Positions 43,143 to 53,347 of a stretch of 64,000 nucleotides of DNA are shown piece by piece (position 1 is the first letter of the stretch; every line of letters starts with the position of its first letter). Source of the DNA: Linyphia triangularis (Eukaryota; Arthropoda; Arachnida; Araneae; Linyphiidae); the NCBI GenBank assembly GCA_963978545.1, contig OZ021730.1, forward strand, positions 7,261,796-7,325,795, given 5' to 3'. The notes under the pieces are model-generated. The model made no database searches and was not told the origin of the DNA. It worked only from the letters and a program-made list of their open reading frames with translations. A program made the position numbers and the translations under genes.

Positions 43143-46100
43143 ATGTTATCTTGGAATTGTCGCGGTTTCCACCACAATTCGGTAGATATAAAACACCTCG
43201 TAGATTTACACAAACCTGTCTGTTTCTGTTTGCAAGAGACGCTCTTGAAGCCTTTTCAGAGCTCTCTTGTTAGGGGGTATAGTCCCCTACGTAAGGACTA
43301 TATCAGCGGCGACCGAGCTAGCGGTGGTGTTGCTATATTTACATATAATAGCAATCCATCCACCCCGCTATCGCTCTCTACCAACTTACAAGCTGTTGCC
43401 GTTAGAGTCGCTGTGAAAAATATATTAGTAACAGTTTGCTCAATCTATCTCCCCCCTAATCGTAACATCCGACAATCAGAATTAGACAGGCTTTGTGACC
43501 AGCTTCCACCCCCTATTATTTTAATGGGGGATTTCAATGGTCACAGTCCTCTTTGGAATAGCCCAGATGTAAATCAACGTGGAAGACAAGTCGAAAAAAT
43601 GATAGATGACCAAAATCTGTGTCTTCTAAATAATGGGCAACATACACACTTCCACACCCCGTCGAGGACGTTTCACGCCATCGATCTTGTCTTGTGTTCT
43701 CCATCTCTCCTACATCTATGGTCGTTTCATGTCGGACGGGATCTCTTCCACAGTGATCACTTCCCCGTCCGTCTGGAGATGCTAGGAGTTGGTGCTGTTC
43801 CCTCTGTTCGCGCTCCTCGTTTTATATTTGAATCAGCAGATTGGGAACAGTTTTCTTCCCTCATCGATATCTCTGACGAGATGGTGAACCAAGACGATAT
43901 CGATGAAGCGGTAAATTCTATCACCCGTGCCATATTGGAAGCTGCTCGTTTTTCCATACCTATAACATCTACAAATCTACCGAAAATTCCGAAACCATGG
44001 TGGAATCACGACTGTAAAAATGCACATAAAAAGCGGAGGAAGGCTTGGGGCATTTTTCGCCGATGTCCCACTGAAGCCAACCTCATCGCCTTAAAATGTG
44101 CCCGAGCTGAAGCTCGTAAGATCCGCCGGCGTAGCCAGAGGGACTCTTGGATGCGTTACGTCAGCACTATAACATCGAATACCTCTTCTAAAAGGGTCTG
44201 GAACAAAGTTAATAAAATCAAGGGCCAATATCCTAGACACTCTATTTCTATCTTGGAGACTAATCTAGGAATAGTTTCAGATCCTAAAGGTATTGCTGAC
44301 ACTCTGGCTGACTCCTTTGCAAAAGTTTCCAGCAACTCTAATTATCAAGAGCCGTTTGCCTCTATTAAACGCAAAGCTGAGAAGACTAAATTGAATTTCA
44401 CATCTACTTCGTTGGAAGACTATAATGCTGATTTCACCATGGCCGAGCTAATGCGAGCTCTTTCCAACACTCGAGGCTCGGCTGTTGGTCACGATGAAAT
44501 CCATTATAGTATGCTGAAACATCTCGAACCTCTCCAACTGAAGTTTATTCTCAAACTGTATAATAGGATCTGGCGGGAAAATAAATTTCCGTCAGCATGG
44601 CAACGTGCTCTTGTGATTCCAATAGTCAAGCCAGATAAAGACCCTAAGAGTCCTTCCAGCTACAGGCCTATTGCATTGACTAGTTGCCTGTGCAAACTTC
44701 TCGAAAAACTAGTCAATACTCGTCTTCTTTTTTATTTGGAGCAAAACAATTGTCTCTCTCAGTTTCAAAGTGGTTTCCGGCGTGGTCGTTGTACACTTGA
44801 CAACCTCCTGCTTCTTGAAACATCTATTCGGGAGGCTTTTGTCAAGCGGAACCATTTGGTCTCTGTATTTTTTGACATGGAGAAAGCCTATGACCGTACT
44901 TGGAGATATGGTATCCTTAGAGACCTACATAATTTAGGTCTCAGGGGAAATTTACCACTCTTCATTAAGAATTTCCTTTCTCGAAGAGTCTTCCAAGTAC
45001 GCGTCAACACCATCTTATCCGATGAATATATTCAGGAGCAAGGCGTTCCCCAGGGAAGTGTATTGAGTTGCGCACTATTTATCATTAAGGTCAACGACAT
45101 TATGACCTGCCTACCACCTGCAGTGTCTGGTTCGCTTTTTGTCGACGACTTTCAGATATCGTGCGCCTCAGTAAATTTGTCTCTTATTGAAAGACAAATC
45201 CAACTCGCCATCAGGAGAATTTCAGACTGGACCAACCATAATGGATTTACATTTAATGCCCAAAAGACCGTGGCCGTGCACTTTTGCAGGAAACGTGGGC
45301 TTCATAACGACCCCGATCTTTACTTAAATAGGGTGCAGATACCTATTGTATCTGAAACAAAATTCCTTGGAGTCATTTTCGACTCGAAGCTCACCTTCCT
45401 GCCTCATATAAAACATCTGAGACTAAAGTGTACTAAAGCTCTGAATCTCCTGAAAGTGCTTTCTAACACTTCCTGGGGTGCTGATACAACCTCCATGTTG
45501 AAAATATACAGATGCCTTATTCGTTCCAAACTTGATTATGGTTCTGTGGTGTACGGATCTGCCAGAAAATCGGCGTTAAAGCTCCTTGACCCTGTTCACC
45601 ACCAAGGTGTCAGAATCGCGTCTGGAGCCTTCCGTACATCACCAATCCCAAGTGTACTTAACGTATGTTTGGAACGATCTTTGAAACTGAGACGAGACAA
45701 GCTGTCTTTAAAATTTTATTTTAAAATTAAAAGTCATCCATCTCATCCTGTCGCTCAAAATATTTATGACCCATTACATATCAGACTTTTTAACGCGCGA
45801 CCATCTTGCATACCATCATTTTCATTACGAATTCATCAAGTTCTTTTATTTTATGGTTTGGACAATTTCAGAGTTCGTCCTGTTATTTTTAATATTCCTC
45901 CCTGGCATGATCATAAAATCATAATTTTAAATATTTTTAGTCATTTTAAAAAAAGTGACACTCCTGACATTGTTTTTACTACTCTTTTTCATTTTCATAG
46001 AACTAATTTTTCTCGTTTTAAATCAATATATACCGATGGGTCGAAAACCCAGGGGCATGTCGGAGCTGCTGCAGTTCATGACAATAACATCATGTCCCGC

Positions 46101-46820
46101 GAACTGCACAGTAGCAGCTCCGTTTTTTCTGCTGAGTCCCTGGCGATTCTTATGGCCTTGCAATACATCCTACAGCAAGTGCACGACCAGTGGATTATTT
46201 ACACAGACTCTAAGAGCTGTTTGGATGCTCTGAATAATCCACTGAGCCAGACCCATCCTTTCATACTAGAAATTTTAAATACTCGGATTTTACTTTTAGA
46301 GAGAAATATCCAAGTTCTTTTCTGTTGGATCCCAGGTCATGTGGGGATCATGGGTAACGAGCGCGCAGACACAATAGCTCGAACTGCAAGTGGACCTAGG
46401 AGCACTTGGCTCTGCCCTGACGACGCAAATAAAGCTTGTGACACTGCTCTGTCTCTCACTTGGCAGGCCATGTGGGATGCACAGACATCTAACAAGCTGC
46501 GTTCGTTCCAGCCCTCAATTTCTGGATTCGCCCCTATACAGCAATCCCGGAAAAGGGAAGTGCTCCTAACTCGTTTAAGAATAGGCCACACTCGTTTTAC
46601 CCATGTGCATCTTTTGCTGGCAAAAGATGCCCCCACATGCAATTCCTGTGGACTTATTTTTTCTGTCGTACATATTTTAACTGAATGTCCGTCTTTTAAT
46701 ACAATCAGATTTAGATATTTTAATATGGACCATCCTCCATTATCATCTCTTTTATCTTCACCCCCTCATACAAATCTTTTTAACTTCTTATTTGAAATTG
46801 GTTTTTATCATTTGATTTAA
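43143..46820 (+). CDS. R8 ORF2: APE endonuclease, RT, RNase H (1,225 aa)
   Basis: Begins MLSWNCRGFHHNSVDIKH. Endonuclease: CLQET, ASGGVAIFT, GDFNGHSPLW, AIDLVL, SDHFPV. RT: YRPIALTSC, FQSGFRRGR, FFDMEKAYDRTW at ~residue 577, QGVPQGSVLSC, SLFVDDFQIS at ~665. RNase H: YTDGSK at ~962, SAESLAI, YTDSKS, PGHVGIMGNERAD at ~1065. C-terminal CNSC...H...C. Two substitutions stand out against all other copies: SAVGHDEIHY, where others have GPD, and KPDKDP, where others have KPGKDP. Both lie in conserved RT fingers/palm entry segments. The frame is open, but activity may be reduced. Confidence 0.94.
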   Translation: MLSWNCRGFHHNSVDIKHLVDLHKPVCFCLQETLLKPFQSSLVRGYSPLRKDYISGDRASGGVAIFTYNSNPSTPLSLSTNLQAVAVRVAVKNILVTVCSIYLPPNRNIRQSELDRLCDQLPPPIILMGDFNGHSPLWNSPDVNQRGRQVEKMIDDQNLCLLNNGQHTHFHTPSRTFHAIDLVLCSPSLLHLWSFHVGRDLFHSDHFPVRLEMLGVGAVPSVRAPRFIFESADWEQFSSLIDISDEMVNQDDIDEAVNSITRAILEAARFSIPITSTNLPKIPKPWWNHDCKNAHKKRRKAWGIFRRCPTEANLIALKCARAEARKIRRRSQRDSWMRYVSTITSNTSSKRVWNKVNKIKGQYPRHSISILETNLGIVSDPKGIADTLADSFAKVSSNSNYQEPFASIKRKAEKTKLNFTSTSLEDYNADFTMAELMRALSNTRGSAVGHDEIHYSMLKHLEPLQLKFILKLYNRIWRENKFPSAWQRALVIPIVKPDKDPKSPSSYRPIALTSCLCKLLEKLVNTRLLFYLEQNNCLSQFQSGFRRGRCTLDNLLLLETSIREAFVKRNHLVSVFFDMEKAYDRTWRYGILRDLHNLGLRGNLPLFIKNFLSRRVFQVRVNTILSDEYIQEQGVPQGSVLSCALFIIKVNDIMTCLPPAVSGSLFVDDFQISCASVNLSLIERQIQLAIRRISDWTNHNGFTFNAQKTVAVHFCRKRGLHNDPDLYLNRVQIPIVSETKFLGVIFDSKLTFLPHIKHLRLKCTKALNLLKVLSNTSWGADTTSMLKIYRCLIRSKLDYGSVVYGSARKSALKLLDPVHHQGVRIASGAFRTSPIPSVLNVCLERSLKLRRDKLSLKFYFKIKSHPSHPVAQNIYDPLHIRLFNARPSCIPSFSLRIHQVLLFYGLDNFRVRPVIFNIPPWHDHKIIILNIFSHFKKSDTPDIVFTTLFHFHRTNFSRFKSIYTDGSKTQGHVGAAAVHDNNIMSRELHSSSSVFSAESLAILMALQYILQQVHDQWIIYTDSKSCLDALNNPLSQTHPFILEILNTRILLLERNIQVLFCWIPGHVGIMGNERADTIARTASGPRSTWLCPDDANKACDTALSLTWQAMWDAQTSNKLRSFQPSISGFAPIQQSRKREVLLTRLRIGHTRFTHVHLLLAKDAPTCNSCGLIFSVVHILTECPSFNTIRFRYFNMDHPPLSSLLSSPPHTNLFNFLFEIGFYHLI

Positions 46821-46966
46821 GTACTTTGTTTTGTCATCTTTACCTTTTATGAATCGTCTTGTTTTTATTAATTTTTTTTAACATTGGTTGACAGCAATCA
46901 AATTGTTCGGCGCAGTATGGCCCTCGTGAAGCCCTTGCGCCAGAAATTTAATCAACCAACCAACCA
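46821..46966 (+). other. R8 3' UTR hairpin and (AACC)n tail
   Basis: GGCGCAGTATGGCCCTCGTG...CTTGCGCC then AATCAACCAACCAACC. The loop half (GCCCTCGTG) is identical to that of the SINEs and of R1. Confidence 0.8.
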
Positions 46967-46979
46967 ACCATCCTTCGAT

Positions 46980-47196
46980 CTTTTAAGGATGCGGATGTGG
47001 TGAAGCTTCATCCATCTGATGAGGATGAAGATATCAGTGAAGATCCTGATCCCCTTGTAAATTTTAATTTAAATAATTAATGGCTGCTTTTGTTTCTTGG
47101 AATTGTCGTGGTTTTAGGTCTAGAAAGGATGTTGTGAAAAATATAATTTCCCTTTACAATCCAGCATGTTTGGCACTTCAAGAAACTTTCTTCAAA
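46980..47196 (+). mobile_element. LINE copy R7, remainder after R8; 3' end missing
   Basis: R7 ORF1 resumes (FKDADVVKLHPSDEDEDISE) and ends at a TAATG overlap near 47080. ORF2 opens MAAFVSWNCRGFRSRKD and reaches LQETFF, then is cut at about 47197 where a copy of the 9.4 kb transposon begins. The remaining ~4 kb of R7, and the R3 3' end beyond it, are missing. Confidence 0.88.
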
Positions 47197-48255
47197 AATG
47201 AGTTTTAACCTCTCCAAAACTTATCCCGTAATTAATAACATGTACCAGTTATAGACTTAACTAATATATTTTTAGATAAGTATAAACATCCGCAACAGCA
47301 TGCCATACTTAATTTAACTTGGTTTTAAAAACTTTTTATTTTACGAATTTTTTTGTTTTGCCTCGTCTCAATTTTGAGATTTGCGGGGTGAATCGGAACA
47401 CTTGAAAAGTGATATTAAAAAGCTGTTTTTGGCAAGATTATGTTCCACACAAGATTCAACGACTGAAGAAGAGTCTAATTACTCCCTTCAAGACAGTAAT
47501 CAAGATTGCAGGCTTGATTAAATGTCAGAAGAGGGGCCTAGTTTCCGCATGGCAGAAAACCCGATTGTTCCAATAGTTTTTTTCTCTAAATGACTTCGTT
47601 ATCTTTAAGTTATATGGAAAAATGTATGAAGACTCTAAGTGAGAAAAGTTTTACACCCACAAGATTATTGCTATGTAAGTGTGTTTTACAAAAAGCGCTT
47701 ATGAACGAAGAGATTTTCTGAAACAAATAAGGATGCTTTTGTCCTTTCTCAAGATATTTTTAAAGAATTTGCAGTCATACGACACGCAAACATAAAGTAG
47801 ATTAAAAAGTATTTTTAATTTTAATTGCTATTTGGATGAGTTATAGGAGAGTTATATAAGAGTTGATACGCTTTCAAACATATGATTTGTTTTGACAATA
47901 ATTGACAAACACAAATTTTATCCGGCATATTAAATGATTTTTTTATGATAATTTTGTGTTCCTATTCACCACAATGCATTATTATTTGCTTTTTGTCACA
48001 CTGTAAACCTTTAAATAAGATCAGACATAAATTATAACGAGTGTTCCGATTCACCCCTTTCTGCGGGGTGAATCGGAACACCATGAAAAAATTCAAAATA
48101 AATTAAAGTCCTAGTTTTTACAAAAAAATTTGGGTTGATTCTCAAAGAAGGTAAGACCCAAGTTTCTATGTCAAAAATATGTTTCTTAGCGATCTTATTA
48201 CAACCGATTATTACATTGAAAGTTGAAAAGTGTTCCGATTCACCCCATTTTACGG
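47197..48255 (+). mobile_element. second copy of the GGGGTGAATCGGAACA transposon, left end missing
   Basis: Closely matches 9662-10716, from AATGAGTTTTAACCTC to the right terminal ATTCACCCCATTTTACGG followed by TA. The first ~215 bp, including the left inverted repeat, is absent; the sequence joins LINE R7 instead. Internal paired motif copies (around 48039 and 48062) are kept. It has no intact ORF. Confidence 0.88.
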
Positions 48256-48417
48256 TACTATTTTTTATTTTTGTATTAATACTTACGTTTTTTAGCATGT
48301 ATTTACATATGTGTTTGTACTTAAGTTGAGACTAGTAGATACATATATTTAATAATGAGTAAACTTTTTGTCTTGTATAAATATAGTGTGGCAACGATAA
48401 TTTGCATTTAATATTAG

Positions 48418-48595
48418 GGCCGACCAAACGGTATAGCGGTTAGCGTGCTAGCTTCTAGACCGCGAGGTTGCGGGTTCGAGTCCCGTGTTGGCATGGGTGT
48501 TTGTAAATGTATGTTGGCTTGTCTAATGACGAATGTTTCGGCGCATTATAGCCCTCGTGTTGCTGACGGCGACAGATAATCTGAATGCAACCAAC
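48418..48595 (+). mobile_element. tRNA-derived SINE copy 5
   Basis: Complete copy with perfect 13-bp duplication CATTTAATATTAG at 48405-48417 and 48596-48608. Tail ends GCAACCAAC. Confidence 0.93.
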
Positions 48596-48662
48596 CATTT
48601 AATATTAGCTTCGGCACTTTAATGGTGCTACGAATGAATTAATTAAATGAACATAATTACAC

Positions 48663-49196
48663 TTATCTTCCGAACAGAGCATCTTCTGAAAGCCAGGTAT
48701 CCAGCATATAACAAAATATTTGCTCGATGGCATCTTCATTGACACTCGAAGGAGCCTCTTCATTTGTCACCCAAAATACTTCTTCTATAAATTGTGGAGG
48801 CACTAATGGCAATGCTGCCATTCTTCGAATCCATTTTCTTGTGGATTCGTCATTGTTATAGATCCTACTTAACCCGACCTCTTGAACCTTCACATACAAA
48901 AATAACGTAAATTTAATGCATGCTAAATATGAATTATGAAATATAACTTATATTCATTTTAAAAATACCTTTCTCCAAATACATTGAGTATAGTGGAAGA
49001 AACATCCTTTTATAGTTGCACGTGGAAATACTGCTTTCACTGCATTAAGAGCCCCGATTTCAAAGTCTAAAATAGCTTCTTTAAGTTCCAAATTCAAATC
49101 ATGTTGGGAAGCCAGTTGTTTAATGCAGTTTAACACATTTTTATGTTTCGTCTCGTTTGTATCCCAGTCAACAGAAAACTTTTTTATTTTTCCCAA
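48663..49196 (-). pseudogene. MULE transposase-domain fragment (two exons)
   Basis: Exon 49196-48969 reads KHKNVLNCIKQLASQHDLN, then LDFEIGALNAVKAVFP, then IKGCFFHYTQCIWRK. A GT donor follows and exon 48887-48663 continues VQEVGLSRIYNND, then RRMAALPLVPPQFIEEVF. The D-F-E...A...FP...GC.FH..Q.hhR pattern is the C-terminal half of the MULE transposase domain, often found with FLYWCH fingers in arthropods. The first part of the domain is missing; upstream on this strand is SINE copy 6 and then the Harbinger gene. Probably a truncated transposon-derived fragment. Confidence 0.78.
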
Positions 49197-49209
49197 TGGA
49201 ACTAACTAA

Positions 49210-49378
49210 GCCGACCAAACGGTATAGTGGTTAGCTTCTAGACTGCGAGGTTGCGGGTTCGAGTCCCGTGTTGGGCACGGGTGTTTGTAAATGTATATTG
49301 GCTTGTCTAATGACGAATGTTTCGGCGCATTATAGCCCTCGTGTTGCTGACGGCGCCAGATAATCTGAAAACAACCAA
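49210..49378 (+). mobile_element. tRNA-derived SINE copy 6 (A-box deletion)
   Basis: Flanked by CCCAATGGAACTA at 49192-49204 and 49379-49391. Relative to other copies it lacks about 8 bases (GTGCTAGC-type segment) in the A-box region. It either lost these after insertion or came from a variant source. Confidence 0.9.
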
Positions 49379-50672
49379 CCCAATGGAACTAAGGACAACC
49401 ATGCTAAAACAAGATCAGGACCAAGTCAATAAACCTCTTGCAGAAAACCAGACTGAACTACAAGATTTGCATTTTTGCAGCAATTGTGTCGGAAAATACA
49501 AATTCAAAGTTGTGTCGGCTAAGTATATTTACTCCCTTTTAAGGTATCTATGTAGAATCCAATAATAAATTTAGACGTTATCAAGCGCAAAAACTACACT
49601 AGGCCATTGATGCGCCAAAACAGCGTGAACCGTACACAGTCTGGAAGTAGTATTGTCCCCATTGTAAATCAAATAACGCTCTAAACCCAATGGATCAATT
49701 GTTAATAGCGCTGCGCTACTACGCAACTGGAACCTTCCAGATAGTTGTTGGTGATCTTCAAGGAGTAAGCCAGAAAACAGCTTCGCGGGTCATTTAGCAA
49801 AGCAATTGCTGCCATGAATCAGCAGTTCATCACCTTCCCAAAGACGGATGAAGAATGTAGAGAGGTTGGTATATTTTGTTTACTTCCAAAGTTTCTAATA
49901 ATAGCTAGGTACCTACATGATTTGCTGTTCTAGCAATATAAATTGTTCTTAGAACTTGATATGGTTGTTGTTAAAATCAAAGCTGTGCAATTAATCATCC
50001 AAGAAAAGTGGGACAGCTTTTAATATTTGTTGATACTTATTAAGTATATTACCTTAAATTATTTGATTTGTCAGCTTAGCGAGCAGCTGTGTCAGCAATT
50101 AAAGCGAATAATGTTTTTTAGCGAGCAGCTGTGACAGCAATTAATCTAGATTTTTATCTATCCACTGAAGTTTTTAGTTACTTAATTTTGAAATGGATCA
50201 TATGTTTAAAAATTAAAATTACTTTACAGGCTGCTAAAGGGTTCTTCCAGATTGCCCGATTTCCTGGAACAATCGGCACAATTGATTGCACGCACATTCT
50301 CATCTCGTCTCCAGGAGGTGTGGACGGCGAAAGATTTAGAAATCGGAAAGGACAGTTTTCACTTAATGTGCAGACTGTAATTTCATCGGGTATACTAAAT
50401 TTTTATTTGTTATATATTTTAAATTTCTCGTTAATGCTTTCTTTTTCTTACTGTTTATCTTTTTCTGAATAGATTTGGTTATTCGACATGTTGTTGCGAG
50501 GTGGCCAGGCAGTGTTCACGACAGCACTATTATTAAATATAGTGCTGTAGCTGCTGCCTTTCAGAACAGCCAATTTCTGCGGAAGTATTTTATTCTTGGC
50601 GACAGTGGCTATGCCAATCAAGATTGTCTTTTGACTCCACTTCTCAATCCACAGACGCTTCCACAGAAAAGG

Positions 50673-51178
50673 TATATATTTATTTCACAAAAATTGCATT
50701 GATTATCGTAAATAATAGTATGTATTTGTTCTTTGACATTTAATGCTCTCAACGGTCCAAACGTTGTATTGTTTTGTTCTTGTGTTGGTTTTGGCGAGAA
50801 AACGATTAATTGAATGTGACGTAAAGAGACCCTAAAACATCTTGGCTTGAAATGTGGCAACGGAAACCAATTTTGCTTGTTTCTCGCAAATTACGCCAAC
50901 CTGTACGTGATATGGCAATAGTCCGCCAGTTCCAACTATTTGGCAGAAACCTCACGATACTCATAGAAACAGTAGGATCCCTATCAGATCCCCCCCCCCC
51001 CCCCGTCACAGATTTTGTTGTGTGTTTTGATCGGACTGGTTTTGGGGCATTTTCTTTTCTTAATATTTAAATAATTAATTTTTTTAAAGAACTTTTGTTT
51101 AAATATTTGGAATCAGAAAGAAATTCTTTATCAATATAAACTAATTTCACTCATTTAAAAAAAAATGAAGGCATTGTT
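50673..51178. other. intron DNA with a C homopolymer
   Basis: Intron of the HARBI1-like gene. Includes about 15 consecutive C at 50990-51004 after CTATCAGATC. Around 50840-50990 is a more mixed-composition patch that looks like old coding or repeat DNA but matches nothing I can name. Confidence 0.45.
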
Positions 51179-51191
51179 CATTATGGCCATG

Positions 51192-52714
51192 GAAGAATAC
51201 AACTCGGATTTCACCATTGCCGAGTTGAATAAAGCTCTATCTACAGCACACAACTCAGCAATAGGTCCGGATGAAATTCATTACTTTATGCTGAAACATC
51301 TGCATCCACTCCAGCTCAGGCTTATACTGAAACTATTCAACCGTTTTTGGCGGGAAAATAGTTTTCCCACCTCATGGCAACGAGCTCTAGTAATACCAAT
51401 AGTTAAACCTGGCAAAGATCCCAAGAATCCTTCAAGCTATCGTCCTATAGCATTAACCAGCTGCTTTTGCAAGCTCCTAGAGAAAATGGTTAATGCTAGA
51501 CTTCTTTTTTATCTTGAAGCAAACAACTATCTCTCTAGGTTTCAGAGTGGCTTCCGTCGTGGGCATAGTACCATCGACAATCTTCTCCTCCTCGAAACGT
51601 CAGTTCGGGAGGCTTTTGTCAAGAGGAATCATCAGGTATCTGTATTCTTTGACATGGAGAAAGCTTATGACCGTACTTGGAGATACGGCATCCTCAGAGA
51701 CCTCCATAATATGGGGCTCCGAGGAAATATGCCATTATTTATTGAGAACTTCCTCCAACGAAGAACATTCCAAGTACGAGTAAACTCAGTCTTGTCTGAT
51801 GAATTCATTCAAGAGCAAGGTGTCCCCCAGGGAAGTGTGTTGAGTTGCGCACTGTTCATCATTAAGATCAACGACATTCTGACCTGCCTACCACCTGCAG
51901 TGTCTGGTACTTTGTTTGTCGATGATTTTCAGATGTCGTGCGCCTCAACAAACATGTCGCTTATTGAGAGGCAATTACAACTCGCCATCAGAAGAATCAC
52001 AGATTGGGCCAACAAGAACGGCTTTGCTTTCTCGCCTGAAAAGACCGTTGCAATGCATTTTTGCAGGAAACGTGGGCTTCACCCGCATCCTGAATTATAT
52101 CTGAATGGAGTCGAGATACCGATTGTCGATGAACATAAGTTCTTGGGTGTTATCTTCGACTCGAAGCTCACTTTCCTGCCTCATATTAAATACCTTAGAT
52201 TAAAATGCATAAAAATCTTGAATCTTCTGAAGGTGCTCTCCAACACTTCCTGGGGTGCTGACACCACCTCCATGTTAAGGATATACAGATGCCTTATTCG
52301 ATCAAAACTTGACTATGGTTCGGTGGTGTACGGATCAGCCAGAATATCGGCTTTGACGCTCCTTGACCCCGTTCATCATCAGGGTCTCAGGATTGCATCA
52401 GGAGCTTTCCTTACATCACCAGTCGAAAGCCTGTACGCGCTCTGCATGGAACCTTCTCTGAAACATAGAAGAGATAAACTTTGTTTATCATTGTTTTTTA
52501 AAATAAAATCTAATCTTCGTCATCCATTTGCAGAACACGCTTTTAATCCGTTATACGAGAGACTTTTTAATGCGCGTCCTTCATGTATACCCCCTTTAAC
52601 ATTCAGAATAAGACAACTTTTATCATTTTATGACCTGAACTATGTCAGGGTTCGTCCTGTCATTTACAGTCATCCACCATGGAATTATTGTCACATAACT
52701 CTCATTAATATTTT
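51192..52714 (+). mobile_element. LINE copy A, 5'-truncated, left part
   Basis: Begins inside the RT just upstream of TIAELNKALS and is flanked on the left by CATTATGGCCATG (51179-51191), which returns at 59396-59408. The frame is open: GPDEIHYFMLKH, YRPIALTSC, FQSGFRRGHS, FFDMEKAYDRTW, QGVPQGSVLSC, TLFVDDFQMS. B is inserted at 52714. Removal of B and one duplication keeps the frame through to the stop at 59272, so A was uninterrupted when B arrived. Confidence 0.92.
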
Positions 52715-53347
52715 CCCCTCAGGGGGTTTACTTTCTTTAAGTAAATACGGGCTTCACAACCCCGGGGCACCCCAGTGATCTATCCCTCCTTCTGTTTTAC
52801 CTTCTCGTTTTGGTTTTGTATGTATAGTTTGGCTTCCCTTTCTTCCCTCATTGTGGTTACCTCTTCTGAGGTGAGGGTTCCCCTTGAGAAGCTTTGCGCC
52901 GCTCTGTTGTCATCAGCTTCTCTCGGGGATTATATCACCCACGTGTTTGCCGTGCGTGGAGACCCGTGTCCCTGGAAAGGGGGATCCTGGTGGTTGAGGG
53001 ACGACACACTGTCCCAATACACTACTTTGGCCCTTGCTTCAGATAAACGGGAGGTACACATTGGTCCCGTATGTATCAATCGGCTGGTCGTCCGACTTCG
53101 TCGGCGGCTAGGGATCAAGCGTCCGACTCGTCTGCTGGGGATCTCGTTAAGGGTGGAGACTTCTACAGGGACGAGTCGGTCGCGTATAGGTACTGGATAA
53201 CCCGGTAGTGGCATACCGTGCGCAATAGTTGAGTTCTCGTTTTCCTTTTTTTCATTATTTTTGTTGCTTGCCGGTATACACTATCCCCAATAGCGTGGAC
53301 TCCATGGTGGGTGGGATTCTAGTACCCGAATCTTTTTACCTATTCTT
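52715..53347 (+). promoter_or_regulatory. B structured 5' UTR / presumed internal promoter
   Basis: Same terminal fold as R8, with TTTACTT/AAGTAAA inside CCTC..GGGG/CCCCGGGG. Downstream stem is weaker (TACA/TGTA around GGTCCC at about 53055-53076), followed by ATCAATCGGCTGG and the CCGACTTCGTCGG hairpin. Confidence 0.6.

Larger units (their letters stand above)
41151..46966 (+). mobile_element. full-length LINE copy R8 (both ORFs open)
   Basis: 5,816 bp from CCCCTCAGGGGGTTTACTTT to the (AACC)n tail. It is flanked by the perfect 13-bp duplication ACCATCCTTCGAT at 41138-41150 and 46967-46979. 5' UTR about 620 bp, ORF1 of 453 codons, an 8-bp gap, ORF2 of 1,225 codons, then the 3' hairpin (about 46908-46943). 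Same subfamily as R3. With B it is one of the two best-preserved copies in the window. Confidence 0.95.

Noticed and set aside
48032..48329. ORFs across the transposon right end
   Set aside because: They read through the motif-rich terminal repeat on either strand; the same motif in the first copy is not coding.
50990..51004. C homopolymer as a functional site
   Set aside because: A single intronic poly-C run, with no pattern linking it to splicing or recombination; may be a length artefact.
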